Assembly (NCBI RefSeq): GCF_964253915.1
Contig: NZ_CAXUSG020000035.1
Location: forward strand, 1-8,532
Direction: 5' to 3'
From: Metarhizobium sp964253915
GTDB taxonomy: Bacteria; Pseudomonadota; Alphaproteobacteria; Rhizobiales; Rhizobiaceae
DNA length: 8,532 nucleotides
The notes under the pieces were generated by a model, which saw only the letters and a list, made by a program, of their open reading frames with translations, did not search any database and was not told the origin of the DNA. The position numbers were made by a program, and so were the translations under genes. This document shows positions 1 through 6,956 of this stretch, one piece after another (position 1 is the first letter of the stretch; the number at the start of each line of letters is the position of its first letter).

Positions 1-131
1 AGCTAGCTAAGTCAGGGACCGTCCACAAATACAAGGACATTACGTTTCACGTAATTCTAGTCCCGGTCCGTAACAAAAAAGAGATTGTTACAGCTTTCAC
101 GAAGCAAGCCAAGCAGCTCAAAGGCGATTGA
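1..131 (+). CDS. C-terminal end of a small HamA/AbpA-like partner protein (partial, cut by window start)
   Basis: An open frame enters from the left edge (first full codon at 3) and ends at a TGA at 129-131, giving 42 residues. The visible part contains KYKDITFHVILVPV, a likely beta strand ending in a proline, then an amphipathic basic helix (KEIVTAFTKQAKQL) and a final KGD. Codon content looks coding and the stop sits exactly at the start of the helicase gene, as expected for a co-translated pair. In Hachiman and AbpAB defence loci the gene before the helicase encodes a small DUF1837-type protein (HamA is a nuclease), and a strand plus terminal helix is compatible with the end of that fold. 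No catalytic residue is visible, so the family is inferred mainly from position. It could instead be an unrelated upstream gene. That it is coding is fairly sure; the function is a guess from context. Confidence 0.5.
   Translation, partial: LAKSGTVHKYKDITFHVILVPVRNKKEIVTAFTKQAKQLKGD
120..124 (+). promoter_or_regulatory. Ribosome binding site deciding the helicase start
   Basis: AAAGG lies inside the last codons of the upstream gene. It is 9 bases before the ATG at 134 but only 3 bases before the in-frame TTG at 128. The spacing favours the ATG. The upstream stop (129-131) falls between the two candidate starts, so translation of the helicase is probably coupled to that of its partner by ribosome re-initiation. 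Confidence 0.5.
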
Positions 132-133
132 AG

Positions 134-2245
134 ATGAGCGTTTTCGATACTTGCCAGGAAATCAACGATCACTTGAACCGCCGTGATGACGTCGCTGCGA
201 GAAACAGCCTTATAAAGCTACTGCGTGACATGAAGGAGAAAGGCGAAGCCTACCCGGAAGTCTTGAACCATCTGATCCGGACCACCGGGCTCTACCCATA
301 CATGGAAATCGAAGCCGGTTCATGGGAGCAACGATATGTACACGCCGCTTTCGAGGTTGATGTGGGGGATGGGCGCGCTACTCTTCATCGAGAGCAATCG
401 CTGGTCCTTGGAAAGCTCGTCAGGGGAGCCAACCTAGCGGTAAGCGCTCCTACAAGCTTTGGTAAGAGCTTCATTATTGACGCGTTTATCGCATTAAACT
501 CTCCCAACACCGTCGTCATTATTGTTCCAACTATCGCACTGATGGATGAGACGCGCCGAAGGATTTTCAAGAAGTTTTCCCGCCGGTACAGCATTATTAC
601 CGCGCCAGACACGGAGCTTGGTGAACGCAATATTTTCATTTTCCCGCAAGAAAGGGTGTTCGGATATCTTAGCAAGATTGAGAAGATCGACCTTCTTGTC
701 GTAGATGAATTTTATAAAGCAAGCAGGGTTCACGACAAGGAAAGAGCGCCTTCGCTGATTAAAGCGATCATTAAACTATCCAAGAAGTCAGTTCAGCGGT
801 ATTATCTCGCGCCGAACATCAAAAAGCTCACGAGCAACGTCTTTACGGACGACATGGAGTTCCTCGAACTTCTGGATTTCAACACCGTTTTCCTTGAGAA
901 GCACGAATTTTATCAAGAAATCGGCGGCGATGAGGGTCGCAAAGCCGACAAGCTTATCGAGCTTATTAAGCCAAGAACTGCCAAATCGTTGATCTACGCG
1001 GGCACCTACGCAGACATCAACCGCGTGACGAACATCGTCAAGAAGGATATGGATGTCGTAGACCGACCCCATACGATTCATTTTTCGAAGTGGCTACGGG
1101 AGAACTATGTCCGCGACTGGACGCTCGCCGACCTCGTCGAACGCGGTACAGGCGTTCATAACGGCAGTATGCATCGTTGCCTTAGCCAGATACAGATTAG
1201 GCTGTTTGAGCACGAGCACGGGCTAGATAATATCGTTTCAACGTCATCGATTATCGAGGGCGTCAATACATCGGCTCAGAATGTCATTATCTGGCGGAGC
1301 AAGATCGGCAGCTCTAAGCTGAAAAATTTCGCCTACAAGAACATTATCGGGCGCAGCGGACGAATGTTCAAGCACTTTGTGGGAAACATATACCTGCTCG
1401 ACGAGCCGCCGAAGGACGAAGATGCCCAACTGGAGATCGAGTTTCCGGAACAAATTCTTGGCGACTTGGACGAAGAGCAAGACGGTGACAGGCTGACGCC
1501 AGAGCAGCTGGACCATATTATCGAATACAGGCGCTCGATGTCAGACATTATCGGCGAGGAGGAATTCGCACGCCTGCGGCGTGACAATGTACTATACGAC
1601 AGCGATTCGGAGTTTTTGCTGCATCTTGCGACGGACATGTACAACCACCCCGAGGAGTGGAACGGCTTTGCATTTCTGAATTCGGATAATCCCCAGCACT
1701 GGGAGCGGATGCTCTACAAGCTCATGAACTTTAAGAGCACGGGCTGGGAAAGCCGGTTCAGCCATATTGTCGCTGCAACGAAGGCAATGTCAGAGAACTG
1801 GCGCTGGCACCTATCCCGGATACTCGACCAACTTTCGGATGATGGCATCGGCATCAACGACTTCTTCAAGCTTGAGCGCACCATAACCTATAAGCTTTCA
1901 GCTTTGGTCAGCGATGCGAATGAACTGCACAAAATTATCATAAACCGCGATGTTGATGTTTCCCGCTTTATTGGAAGTGTGAGCCGCGCCTTCCTGCCGG
2001 GACCTGTGTACTCTCTTGAAGAATACGGCTTGCCGCGCATGATATCGAAGAAAATTCATCGGAGTAAGCTGATGGATTTTACGACACCAGATTTCGGATT
2101 AAACCAGGCTATCAAGCAATTTCAGGATATAGGTCTCGACCGCATGCTTAAGGTCGCCTCACTCACTCCATTCGATAGGTACGTGCTGAAGTTCTTTTAC
2201 GATGGGATCACTCCCTCCGAGCAACGCCTATCAGCAATTGCCTGA
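134..2245 (+). CDS. Ski2-like superfamily 2 helicase, Hachiman HamB / AbpB type anti-phage defence protein
   Basis: Predicted ATP-dependent nucleic-acid helicase or translocase of about 703 residues from the ATG at 134 (705 from a TTG at 128; positions below use the 705 numbering). Visible motifs: LHREQ near 86-90; Walker A APTSFGKSF at 107-115 with Lys113; motif Ia VPTIALMDE at 133-141; Walker B VVDEFYKAS at 191-199, a DEFY form of the DEAD box; a motif III-like YLAPNI at 226-231; motif IV SLIYAGTYADINRV near 287-300; GVHNGSMHR at 342-350; motif V STSSIIEGVN at 371-380; motif VI IIGRSGRM at 406-413 with both arginines. An acidic stretch follows (about 425-460), then some 240 residues with no domain I recognise. 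The DEFYK box, GVHNG motif and a small gene directly upstream match HamB and AbpB; the length is near E. coli AbpB (YfjK, about 730). In these systems the helicase is thought to sense or process phage or damaged DNA and control its partner. The gene seems less G+C-rich than its neighbours, suggesting transfer. Helicase class is certain; the system name is likely. Confidence 0.88.
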   Translation: MSVFDTCQEINDHLNRRDDVAARNSLIKLLRDMKEKGEAYPEVLNHLIRTTGLYPYMEIEAGSWEQRYVHAAFEVDVGDGRATLHREQSLVLGKLVRGANLAVSAPTSFGKSFIIDAFIALNSPNTVVIIVPTIALMDETRRRIFKKFSRRYSIITAPDTELGERNIFIFPQERVFGYLSKIEKIDLLVVDEFYKASRVHDKERAPSLIKAIIKLSKKSVQRYYLAPNIKKLTSNVFTDDMEFLELLDFNTVFLEKHEFYQEIGGDEGRKADKLIELIKPRTAKSLIYAGTYADINRVTNIVKKDMDVVDRPHTIHFSKWLRENYVRDWTLADLVERGTGVHNGSMHRCLSQIQIRLFEHEHGLDNIVSTSSIIEGVNTSAQNVIIWRSKIGSSKLKNFAYKNIIGRSGRMFKHFVGNIYLLDEPPKDEDAQLEIEFPEQILGDLDEEQDGDRLTPEQLDHIIEYRRSMSDIIGEEEFARLRRDNVLYDSDSEFLLHLATDMYNHPEEWNGFAFLNSDNPQHWERMLYKLMNFKSTGWESRFSHIVAATKAMSENWRWHLSRILDQLSDDGIGINDFFKLERTITYKLSALVSDANELHKIIINRDVDVSRFIGSVSRAFLPGPVYSLEEYGLPRMISKKIHRSKLMDFTTPDFGLNQAIKQFQDIGLDRMLKVASLTPFDRYVLKFFYDGITPSEQRLSAIA

Positions 2246-2299
2246 CGAACGCTCCCTCCTGCATCGGGCCGGGTTTTGCAGCATCGAGGCCCACTGCTC

Positions 2300-3064
2300 C
2301 TACAGAAAGCTGGCGAGACCATCCCAGATCAACATAATCGCTACCGCTGCTACCGATATGTAAGTCAGCGGGTAAAAAATCGAAGCCGTCATTCGGTGGA
2401 CTGCCCATGCACCCAACCAAGTCGATACAATTGCCAAAGGCATCATGACGGCTGCGCGGCCTAGGTTCTGCGGACCGAACTCCCCCAACGCGGCATAAGG
2501 GATGAGCTTTATGGCGTTTGTGATCGCGAAGAACATCACATTGACACCTGTGAAGACCTTCGGATCAAGCCTAAGCGGCAGAAGGTACACCTGCAGTGGT
2601 GGTGACCCAGCATGAGCGACGAAACTGGTGTACCCTGCCAGCAGCCCCCAGAAGCGGGCGGCTATCGGCCTATGTGACGGAACGGCTGCAGCAATTCTCC
2701 TGGCGAAGACAACGCGAAGAACAAACAACGCCGAAACCGAACCAACAATCAGGCGAATAACCGCGTCGGAAGTTATCTCCGCTGTCAGCCACCCCAATCC
2801 GATACCGACGATTGCTGCGGGCAGAAGCTGCCACATAATCTGCCAGTCGACAGACCTTCGCCAGGCGACAACACCGACAACGTCCATCACAACGAGGATA
2901 GGCAGCAGGATAGCAGCCGCCGTAACAGGTGACATTACGAGAGCCATAAGCGGAACACCCAGCAGGCTCATTCCGCCTAGGCCGCCTTTCGAAAGACCGA
3001 CCAAGAAAACTGCTAGAGCTGTGATCACCAGCTCCAGAGGAGTATTGAAGAGTCCGAAGCTCAT
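2300..3064 (-). CDS. TauE/SafE family integral membrane transporter
   Basis: A 254-residue inner-membrane protein of the TauE/SafE (COG0730) family, whose members move sulfite, sulfonates and other small anions, often as exporters. The first half carries GLSKGGLGGM at residues 23-32, typical of the family's first repeat. The second repeat has GYTSFVAHAGSPP at 144-156, the equivalent loop with a His-Ala-Gly-Ser-Pro core. Most of the rest is hydrophobic, consistent with about eight membrane segments, and the length is normal for the family. I chose the ATG at 3064 because AGAGGAG lies 3 bases before it; an ATG 15 bases upstream (3079) has no ribosome binding site. The gene follows the permease gene by 40 bases on the same strand, so it is probably the last gene of the transporter operon. 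It may export an acidic or sulfonated product of the imported compound. The substrate cannot be told from sequence. Confidence 0.85.
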   Translation of the reverse strand: MSFGLFNTPLELVITALAVFLVGLSKGGLGGMSLLGVPLMALVMSPVTAAAILLPILVVMDVVGVVAWRRSVDWQIMWQLLPAAIVGIGLGWLTAEITSDAVIRLIVGSVSALFVLRVVFARRIAAAVPSHRPIAARFWGLLAGYTSFVAHAGSPPLQVYLLPLRLDPKVFTGVNVMFFAITNAIKLIPYAALGEFGPQNLGRAAVMMPLAIVSTWLGAWAVHRMTASIFYPLTYISVAAVAIMLIWDGLASFL

Positions 3065-3067
3065 TTG

Positions 3068-3074
3068 CTCCTCT
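3068..3074 (-). promoter_or_regulatory. Ribosome binding site deciding the TauE/SafE start
   Basis: On the minus strand AGAGGAG ends 3 bases before the ATG at 3064 (its GAGG core 5 bases before). No purine-rich site precedes the longer ATG at 3079, so the shorter 254-residue product is preferred. Confidence 0.5.
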
Positions 3075-3104
3075 GGCATTTTCTACGAACTGGGAAGTTA
3101 GGAA

Positions 3105-4118
3105 TTACCCTTTCTTGACCCGAGCCTTCTGCCGGTAGACATCGGTTACAACAGCTCCAACAATGATCAAGCCTTTGACGATTTCCTGGTAGAAGGCATC
3201 GACCCTGAGGAACGTGAAGCCGGACATCATCAGACCAAGTATGAGAGTGCCGATAACCGTACCGAAAATTCGCCCACGCCCACCGGAAAGCGATGTTCCG
3301 CCAATAACAGCAGCCGCGATAGCGTCCAGCTCGTACATCATGCCCATACCGGCCTGTGCGGTCTCTGCACGGGCGGCGGTCACCAGACCCGCAAGACCCG
3401 ACAGCAATCCAGCAATTGCGTAAACCTTTACGAGGTGAGCCTGGACGTTAATGCCCGAAACTCGGGCTGCTTGAGCGTTCGCCCCGATAGCGTAGGTAAA
3501 CTTGCCATAGCGGGTGTAACGAAGAGCGATGTGGAAGGTAATCGCAACGAGAAGGAAGATCGCAACTGGCCATGCGCCGGAACCGATGCTCGCAAAACTC
3601 TCAGTTGGAAACGAGACTGGCTGGCCCTTTGTGTACCATTTGGCAATTCCGCGTGCGGTGACCATCATGCCAAGCGTCGCGATGAACGGAGGGATTCCGG
3701 TGAATGCGATCAAGGCCCCGTTTATGATACCGGCGACCAATCCCAGTCCCAAACCAATCGCAAGAGGGACAATGACCGGCAGATCAGTAAGGGCTGGATA
3801 AATTGCTCGGGCGAACTCGCTAGTTTGAGCAAAGCTCATCGCAATCATGGCGGTCATGGCAACCACGGAGCCTGAGCTAAGGTCGATGCCGCCCGTTATA
3901 ATGACCTGGGTCACGCCGATGGCGATAATGCCGACGACCGATACCTGCAGAATCATGATCGTGAGACGCTGGGGGTTGCCAAGGAAGCTTTGTCCCTGGA
4001 CGAACCAACCAATCAGTTCAAACGCCAATGCGACGCCGATGAGAACCGTCAGGATATTCAGCTCCTGCGGCAGTTTCCGCCTGTGCTCCACAAGAGCCTC
4101 CGATTGTACATTTGCCAT
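3105..4118 (-). CDS. Ribose-type (CUT2) sugar ABC transporter permease, RbsC family
   Basis: A 337-residue inner-membrane permease of the RbsC/BPD_transp_2 family. Two copies are expected to form the channel of a sugar importer with the neighbouring ATPase and binding protein. Family marks are TGGIDLSSGS at residues 75-84, the cytoplasmic loop YGKFTYAIGANAQAARVSGI at 204-223 that contacts the ATPase, and GGTSLSGGRG at 273-282. About eight to ten hydrophobic segments run from residue 21 to 326, and the tail is basic (RQKARVKKG). The start is the ATG at 4118, preceded by AGGAGG 7 bases away; a longer frame to 4166 would overlap the ATPase gene and adds a charged N-terminus unlike the family. 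The start lies 34 bases after the ATPase stop, so the genes are co-transcribed. There is one permease gene, as usual for CUT2 systems. Family is certain; substrate is not. Confidence 0.93.
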   Translation of the reverse strand: MANVQSEALVEHRRKLPQELNILTVLIGVALAFELIGWFVQGQSFLGNPQRLTIMILQVSVVGIIAIGVTQVIITGGIDLSSGSVVAMTAMIAMSFAQTSEFARAIYPALTDLPVIVPLAIGLGLGLVAGIINGALIAFTGIPPFIATLGMMVTARGIAKWYTKGQPVSFPTESFASIGSGAWPVAIFLLVAITFHIALRYTRYGKFTYAIGANAQAARVSGINVQAHLVKVYAIAGLLSGLAGLVTAARAETAQAGMGMMYELDAIAAAVIGGTSLSGGRGRIFGTVIGTLILGLMMSGFTFLRVDAFYQEIVKGLIIVGAVVTDVYRQKARVKKG

Positions 4119-4152
4119 TACGATTCCTCCTCGACCTTTCACTTGCCCGGCA

Positions 4153-5688
4153 TTAGCGCGCGGCAAGTTCCATGATTTTCACCTGGTCAGCATCGGCCCG
4201 ATCCAGAATCCCAGTCATGTGTCCCTCATGCATGACGAGGATACGATCTGACATGCCGAGCACTTCAGGCAGCTCGGATGAGATCATGATGACTGCGACG
4301 CCTTCCTTGGCGAGGTTTGAAATCAAGCGATGGATTTCCGCCTTGGCACCGACATCAATGCCGCGTGTCGGTTCGTCCAGGATGAGAATTTTCGGCTTAG
4401 TCAGAAGCCAGCGCCCGATAAGGACCTTCTGCTGGTTGCCACCTGAGAGATTTTCGATGCGCTCTTCGAGGTTCGGAGTTTTGATCCGCATTGCCTTCTT
4501 CATCTCATCGCAGAGTGAACGCAGGCCCCGCTCATCAACGTAACCCATCTGCGAATGACCGTTGTGAAGCGCGGCAATCTGCATGTTCTCCAGGATGGTG
4601 AGTGGCAGGAAACAACCAGTTTCCTTTCTATCCTCGGTCAAGAGGGCCATTCCTTCGCGCATGGCGATTGCAGGAGAAGCTACGTCGACCTGGCGACCAT
4701 TTATGCGAATCGTTCCAGATGTTGCAGGAACCACACCGAAGATTGCTTCCGCCACGTTTGAACGTCCTGAGCCGACAAGACCAGCAACGCCAAGAATCTC
4801 GCCGCGATGCAATTCAAAGGAAATCCCTTGGAAGACACCAGCGACAGCCAGGTCTTTAACCTCCAGGATAACATCGCCGATCTCCGCTTCCTCTTTGGGA
4901 AACATGCTGGTGATCTCGCGGCCCACCATCATCCGAATGATGTCGTCACGGGTGACAGCGGTGCTGGCATGGGTGCCAACATATCGCCCGTCACGGAAAA
5001 CAGAGAATTCGTCGGCGATCTCGAATAGCTCGTTCATTTTGTGCGTGATGTAAACGATACCGATGTTTCGCGACCTGAGATCGCGGATGATCTCGAAAAG
5101 ATGCTCAACCTCGGATTCTGTAAGCGCCGATGTCGGTTCGTCCATGATCAACACGCTGGACTCATAACTGACAGCTTTGGCGATCTCGACCATCTGCCGT
5201 TGAGCGACCGTCAAAGTGCTGACTTCTGCCACCGGATTGATCTTGATCTTGAGCTGATTAAACAGTTCGCGTGTGTTCGCGACCATGCGCGCGTGGTCGA
5301 TAAGACCGATAGCGTTTTTTGGCTCTCGCCGAATCCATATGTTTTCCGCAACGGTCATCGAAGTCATCAGGGCAAGCTCCTGATGGATCATCGCAATGCC
5401 CTGCTCCAAAGCATCGCGCGGACTCTTCAGACGGATTTCCTCTCCGCGAAGCCGCATCGTGCCTGCATCCGGCGTGTAAACACCGGCAATGATTTTCATA
5501 AGCGTAGACTTGCCAGCGCCATTTTCGCCCATAAGGGCATGAACGGTGCCAGGGCGGAGACGAAATTCGACATTATCCAGCGCTAAAACGCCCGGAAACT
5601 CTTTGCGCGCGCCCTCGATCTCAAGGATATATTCGCCTTGGTTCGCCTTGAATTTCTCAATAGCGTCTAAGGTGGCTGTCGAAATCAT
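4153..5688 (-). CDS. Ribose-type (CUT2) sugar ABC transporter ATP-binding protein with two ATPase domains, RbsA family
   Basis: A 511-residue cytoplasmic ATPase that powers import through the adjacent permease. It has two fused nucleotide-binding domains. Domain 1 has Walker A GENGAGKST at residues 54-62, Q-loop IHQELALM at 101-108, a weak signature LTVAQRQM at 159-166 and Walker B VLIMDEPTSAL at 179-189. Domain 2 has a degenerate Walker A, GLVGSGRSN at 303-311, with arginine in place of the catalytic lysine, but a canonical signature LSGGNQQK at 414-421 and Walker B ILILDEPTRGID at 434-445. This asymmetry is normal for the RbsA/MglA/XylG family: one composite ATP site is competent and the other is impaired. 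The length is typical. The ATG at 5688 is preceded by GGAGG at 6 bases. It is the second gene of the transporter operon. Substrate identity depends on the binding protein. Confidence 0.94.
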   Translation of the reverse strand: MISTATLDAIEKFKANQGEYILEIEGARKEFPGVLALDNVEFRLRPGTVHALMGENGAGKSTLMKIIAGVYTPDAGTMRLRGEEIRLKSPRDALEQGIAMIHQELALMTSMTVAENIWIRREPKNAIGLIDHARMVANTRELFNQLKIKINPVAEVSTLTVAQRQMVEIAKAVSYESSVLIMDEPTSALTESEVEHLFEIIRDLRSRNIGIVYITHKMNELFEIADEFSVFRDGRYVGTHASTAVTRDDIIRMMVGREITSMFPKEEAEIGDVILEVKDLAVAGVFQGISFELHRGEILGVAGLVGSGRSNVAEAIFGVVPATSGTIRINGRQVDVASPAIAMREGMALLTEDRKETGCFLPLTILENMQIAALHNGHSQMGYVDERGLRSLCDEMKKAMRIKTPNLEERIENLSGGNQQKVLIGRWLLTKPKILILDEPTRGIDVGAKAEIHRLISNLAKEGVAVIMISSELPEVLGMSDRILVMHEGHMTGILDRADADQVKIMELAAR

Positions 5689-5714
5689 ATTTTTCCTCCG
5701 GCCTTATCGGTTCA

Positions 5715-5770
5715 TACCCGCATCGGGTAAGGTAGCGGCGATCCCACGTAGGGATCGCCGCACACCCGAT
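5715..5770 (-). promoter_or_regulatory. Structured RNA element between binding-protein and ATPase genes
   Basis: The 81-base gap holds a perfect 11-bp inverted repeat, GCGGCGATCCC (5735-5745) and its complement (5751-5761), around a 5-base loop. It is enclosed by a second 7-bp pairing, ATCGGGT (5722-5728) with ACCCGAT (5764-5770), which starts at the last base of the upstream stop codon. The inner segment of that outer stem can instead pair locally with 5715-5720 in a 6-bp, 3-base-loop hairpin (TACCCG and CGGGTA). No T-run follows on the minus strand, so this is not a classical terminator. Hairpins at this place in sugar operons commonly protect the binding-protein message from 3' decay or reduce read-through, so that binding protein is made in excess. 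That role is inferred; the pairing is seen directly. Confidence 0.7.
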
Positions 5771-6699
5771 TAGTTGCTTGCCTTGTACTGGGCGACGTTA
5801 GCCGGAGTGACCAGTTCGAACGGGACCGGAACCTTCTGCTCGTACTTCTCGCCGCGAGCAATCTTCAGAACGGTATCGAGCGAACCTTCGCCCTGTCCCT
5901 TGGCAGACTGATAGACCGTGACATCGAGATCACCGGCTTCCATTGCGGCGAGAGCGTCCTGCGTTGCATCGACGCCGCCGATGATGACATCCTTCATGTC
6001 AACGCCAGAAGCCTTTAGAGACTGAATGGCACCGAGCGCCATTTCATCATTGTTGGCGAAAACGATAGCGGGCTTGATGCCTGACGTGGTCCAGTTCGTC
6101 ATCAGGTCGAGCGCCGGAGTGCGCATCCAGTTCGCAGTCTGCTGATCCAGAACCTTGATACCTTTGCAGGCGTCGGATTTCAGCACGCGCTCGACTGCCG
6201 CAGTCCGGCCACGTTGGCCGGTTGTGCCCAGCTGGCCCATGAGGATGACAGCATCGCCCTTGCCACCAGCAAGCTTGCAAATCTCGTTGCCCTGCAGTTC
6301 GCCTGCCTGCTCCTCGTCAGAGCCAACCCATGCCTGCTTGTCGGGGAATGTGTCCATGTTCGCCGGAAGCATGTTGACGAAGACGAGCGGGATGCCTGCT
6401 TTTTCAGCGATCTTCGACATCGCCTTGCCGGAGTCGGCATCAACCAGCATGGTGATGATGCCGTCAACGCCTGCTGCCACGAAATTTTCGATTTGGGACT
6501 GCTGGCGAGCGATATCGCCCTGGGCGTCTTCCATCTGAACTTCGACGCCAAGGTCCTTGGCGTGACGGTCGATGTTGTTGCGAAGAACCGTCAAATAGTT
6601 GTCGTCGAACAAGGACATTGCGACGCCGATGGTTTCAGCATGGGCTGCACCAGCCATCAGAGCGCAGAATGCAGTGGTCATTGCGAACTTTTTCATCAT
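5770..6699 (-). CDS. Periplasmic sugar/cyclitol-binding protein of the ABC importer, RbsB-like (Peripla_BP_4)
   Basis: A 309-residue exported solute-binding protein that captures the substrate in the periplasm and delivers it to the permease. It begins MMKKFAMTTAFCALMAGAAHA, a clear signal peptide with likely cleavage after AHA at residue 21; the mature protein starts ETIGVAMSLFDDN. Other marks of type 1 periplasmic binding proteins are ENFVAAGVDGII (71-82), GIPLVFVN (102-109), AIVFANNDEMALGA (211-224) and IIGGVDATQDAL (239-250). The pattern SLFDDNYLTVLR, LMGQLG and GGVDATQDALAAM resembles, from memory, rhizobial inositol- or rhizopine-type receptors (MocB/IbpA-like) more than E. coli ribose-binding protein. 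Two cysteines in the mature chain (141, 178) could form a disulfide. The ATG at 6699 is chosen for the GGAGGAG 8 bases upstream and for the signal peptide; the frame extends to 6831 but the extra residues would bury the signal. First gene of the transporter operon. Substrate assignment is tentative. Confidence 0.92.
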   Translation of the reverse strand: MMKKFAMTTAFCALMAGAAHAETIGVAMSLFDDNYLTVLRNNIDRHAKDLGVEVQMEDAQGDIARQQSQIENFVAAGVDGIITMLVDADSGKAMSKIAEKAGIPLVFVNMLPANMDTFPDKQAWVGSDEEQAGELQGNEICKLAGGKGDAVILMGQLGTTGQRGRTAAVERVLKSDACKGIKVLDQQTANWMRTPALDLMTNWTTSGIKPAIVFANNDEMALGAIQSLKASGVDMKDVIIGGVDATQDALAAMEAGDLDVTVYQSAKGQGEGSLDTVLKIARGEKYEQKVPVPFELVTPANVAQYKASN

Positions 6700-6921
6700 G
6701 AGATTTTCTCCTCCGTTAAATCTCTGCGTTTCAGAAGCCAGTGCATGCACAAATGTCAGTCCTCCCCTCGGGCCCACTGAGGACAAAGCTTCGCCATGGC
6801 AAAGCACGGATGCGCTTGCCTCAAAGCTCAAATTGTCTCTCGATAGGCCTAGCTCGGCTCTGTCATACGCGGAGCAAAGAACCCCGCAGCTTCTCTCCCA
6901 GCGAGGGTGTTACCCCGTCGC
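6700..6921 (-). other. Predicted long 5' leader of the transporter message
   Basis: If transcription starts just after the -10 site at 6928-6933, the binding-protein message has an untranslated leader of roughly 220 bases. No convincing gene lies here. It holds possible small hairpins: GCGGAG (6869-6874) with CCCCGC (6882-6887), one pair being a G-U wobble in the minus-strand RNA, and GTCCTC (6759-6764) with GAGGAC (6779-6784). There is also a 10-base palindrome GTGCATGCAC at 6741-6750. I recognise no known riboswitch. The leader may carry post-transcriptional control, or the real promoter may lie closer to the gene. Confidence 0.35.
6708..6714 (-). promoter_or_regulatory. Ribosome binding site deciding the binding-protein start
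   Basis: GGAGGAG on the minus strand ends 8 bases before the ATG at 6699. A second ATG follows immediately (6696). This site, together with the signal peptide that begins there, rules out the longer frame reaching 6831. Confidence 0.75.
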
Positions 6922-6927
6922 ATGGTC

Positions 6928-6956
6928 AACATAGACGTGACAGATTTATTTTGCAA
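6928..6956 (-). promoter_or_regulatory. Predicted sigma-70-type promoter of the ABC transporter operon
   Basis: On the minus strand TTGCAA (6956-6951) and TATGTT (6933-6928) are separated by 17 bases. Each matches the sigma-70 consensus at 4 of 6 positions. The -35 hexamer coincides with the gene-proximal half of the palindromic site at 6951-6969. The same arrangement recurs upstream of the dehydrogenase gene, which raises confidence. The start of transcription is expected near 6921. Confidence 0.5.

Noticed and set aside
2246..2299. Possible bidirectional terminator between the convergent helicase and TauE/SafE genes
   Set aside because: Only a 5-bp GGGCC/GGCCC pairing with a long loop and no flanking T-run is present, too weak to call.
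2628..3101. A 157-residue + strand open frame over the TauE/SafE gene
   Set aside because: It is antisense to a gene with clear family motifs and its translation is a low-complexity Thr/Arg/Ala-rich shadow.
3435..5773. Many long open frames on the + strand across the permease and ATPase genes (for example 3847-4251 and 5041-5586, up to 181 residues)
   Set aside because: They lie antisense to clearly conserved ABC transporter genes, have compositionally odd translations and no family motifs or good ribosome binding sites; they are shadows of coding sequence on the other strand.
6214..6780. A 188-residue + strand open frame opposite the binding-protein gene
   Set aside because: It mirrors the minus-strand gene, which has a signal peptide and clear family motifs; the antisense product resembles nothing known.
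6756..6797. A 13-codon minus-strand frame (MAKLCPQWARGED) in the leader of the binding-protein gene, a possible leader peptide
   Set aside because: It has no ribosome binding site and no run of regulatory codons; such short frames are expected by chance.
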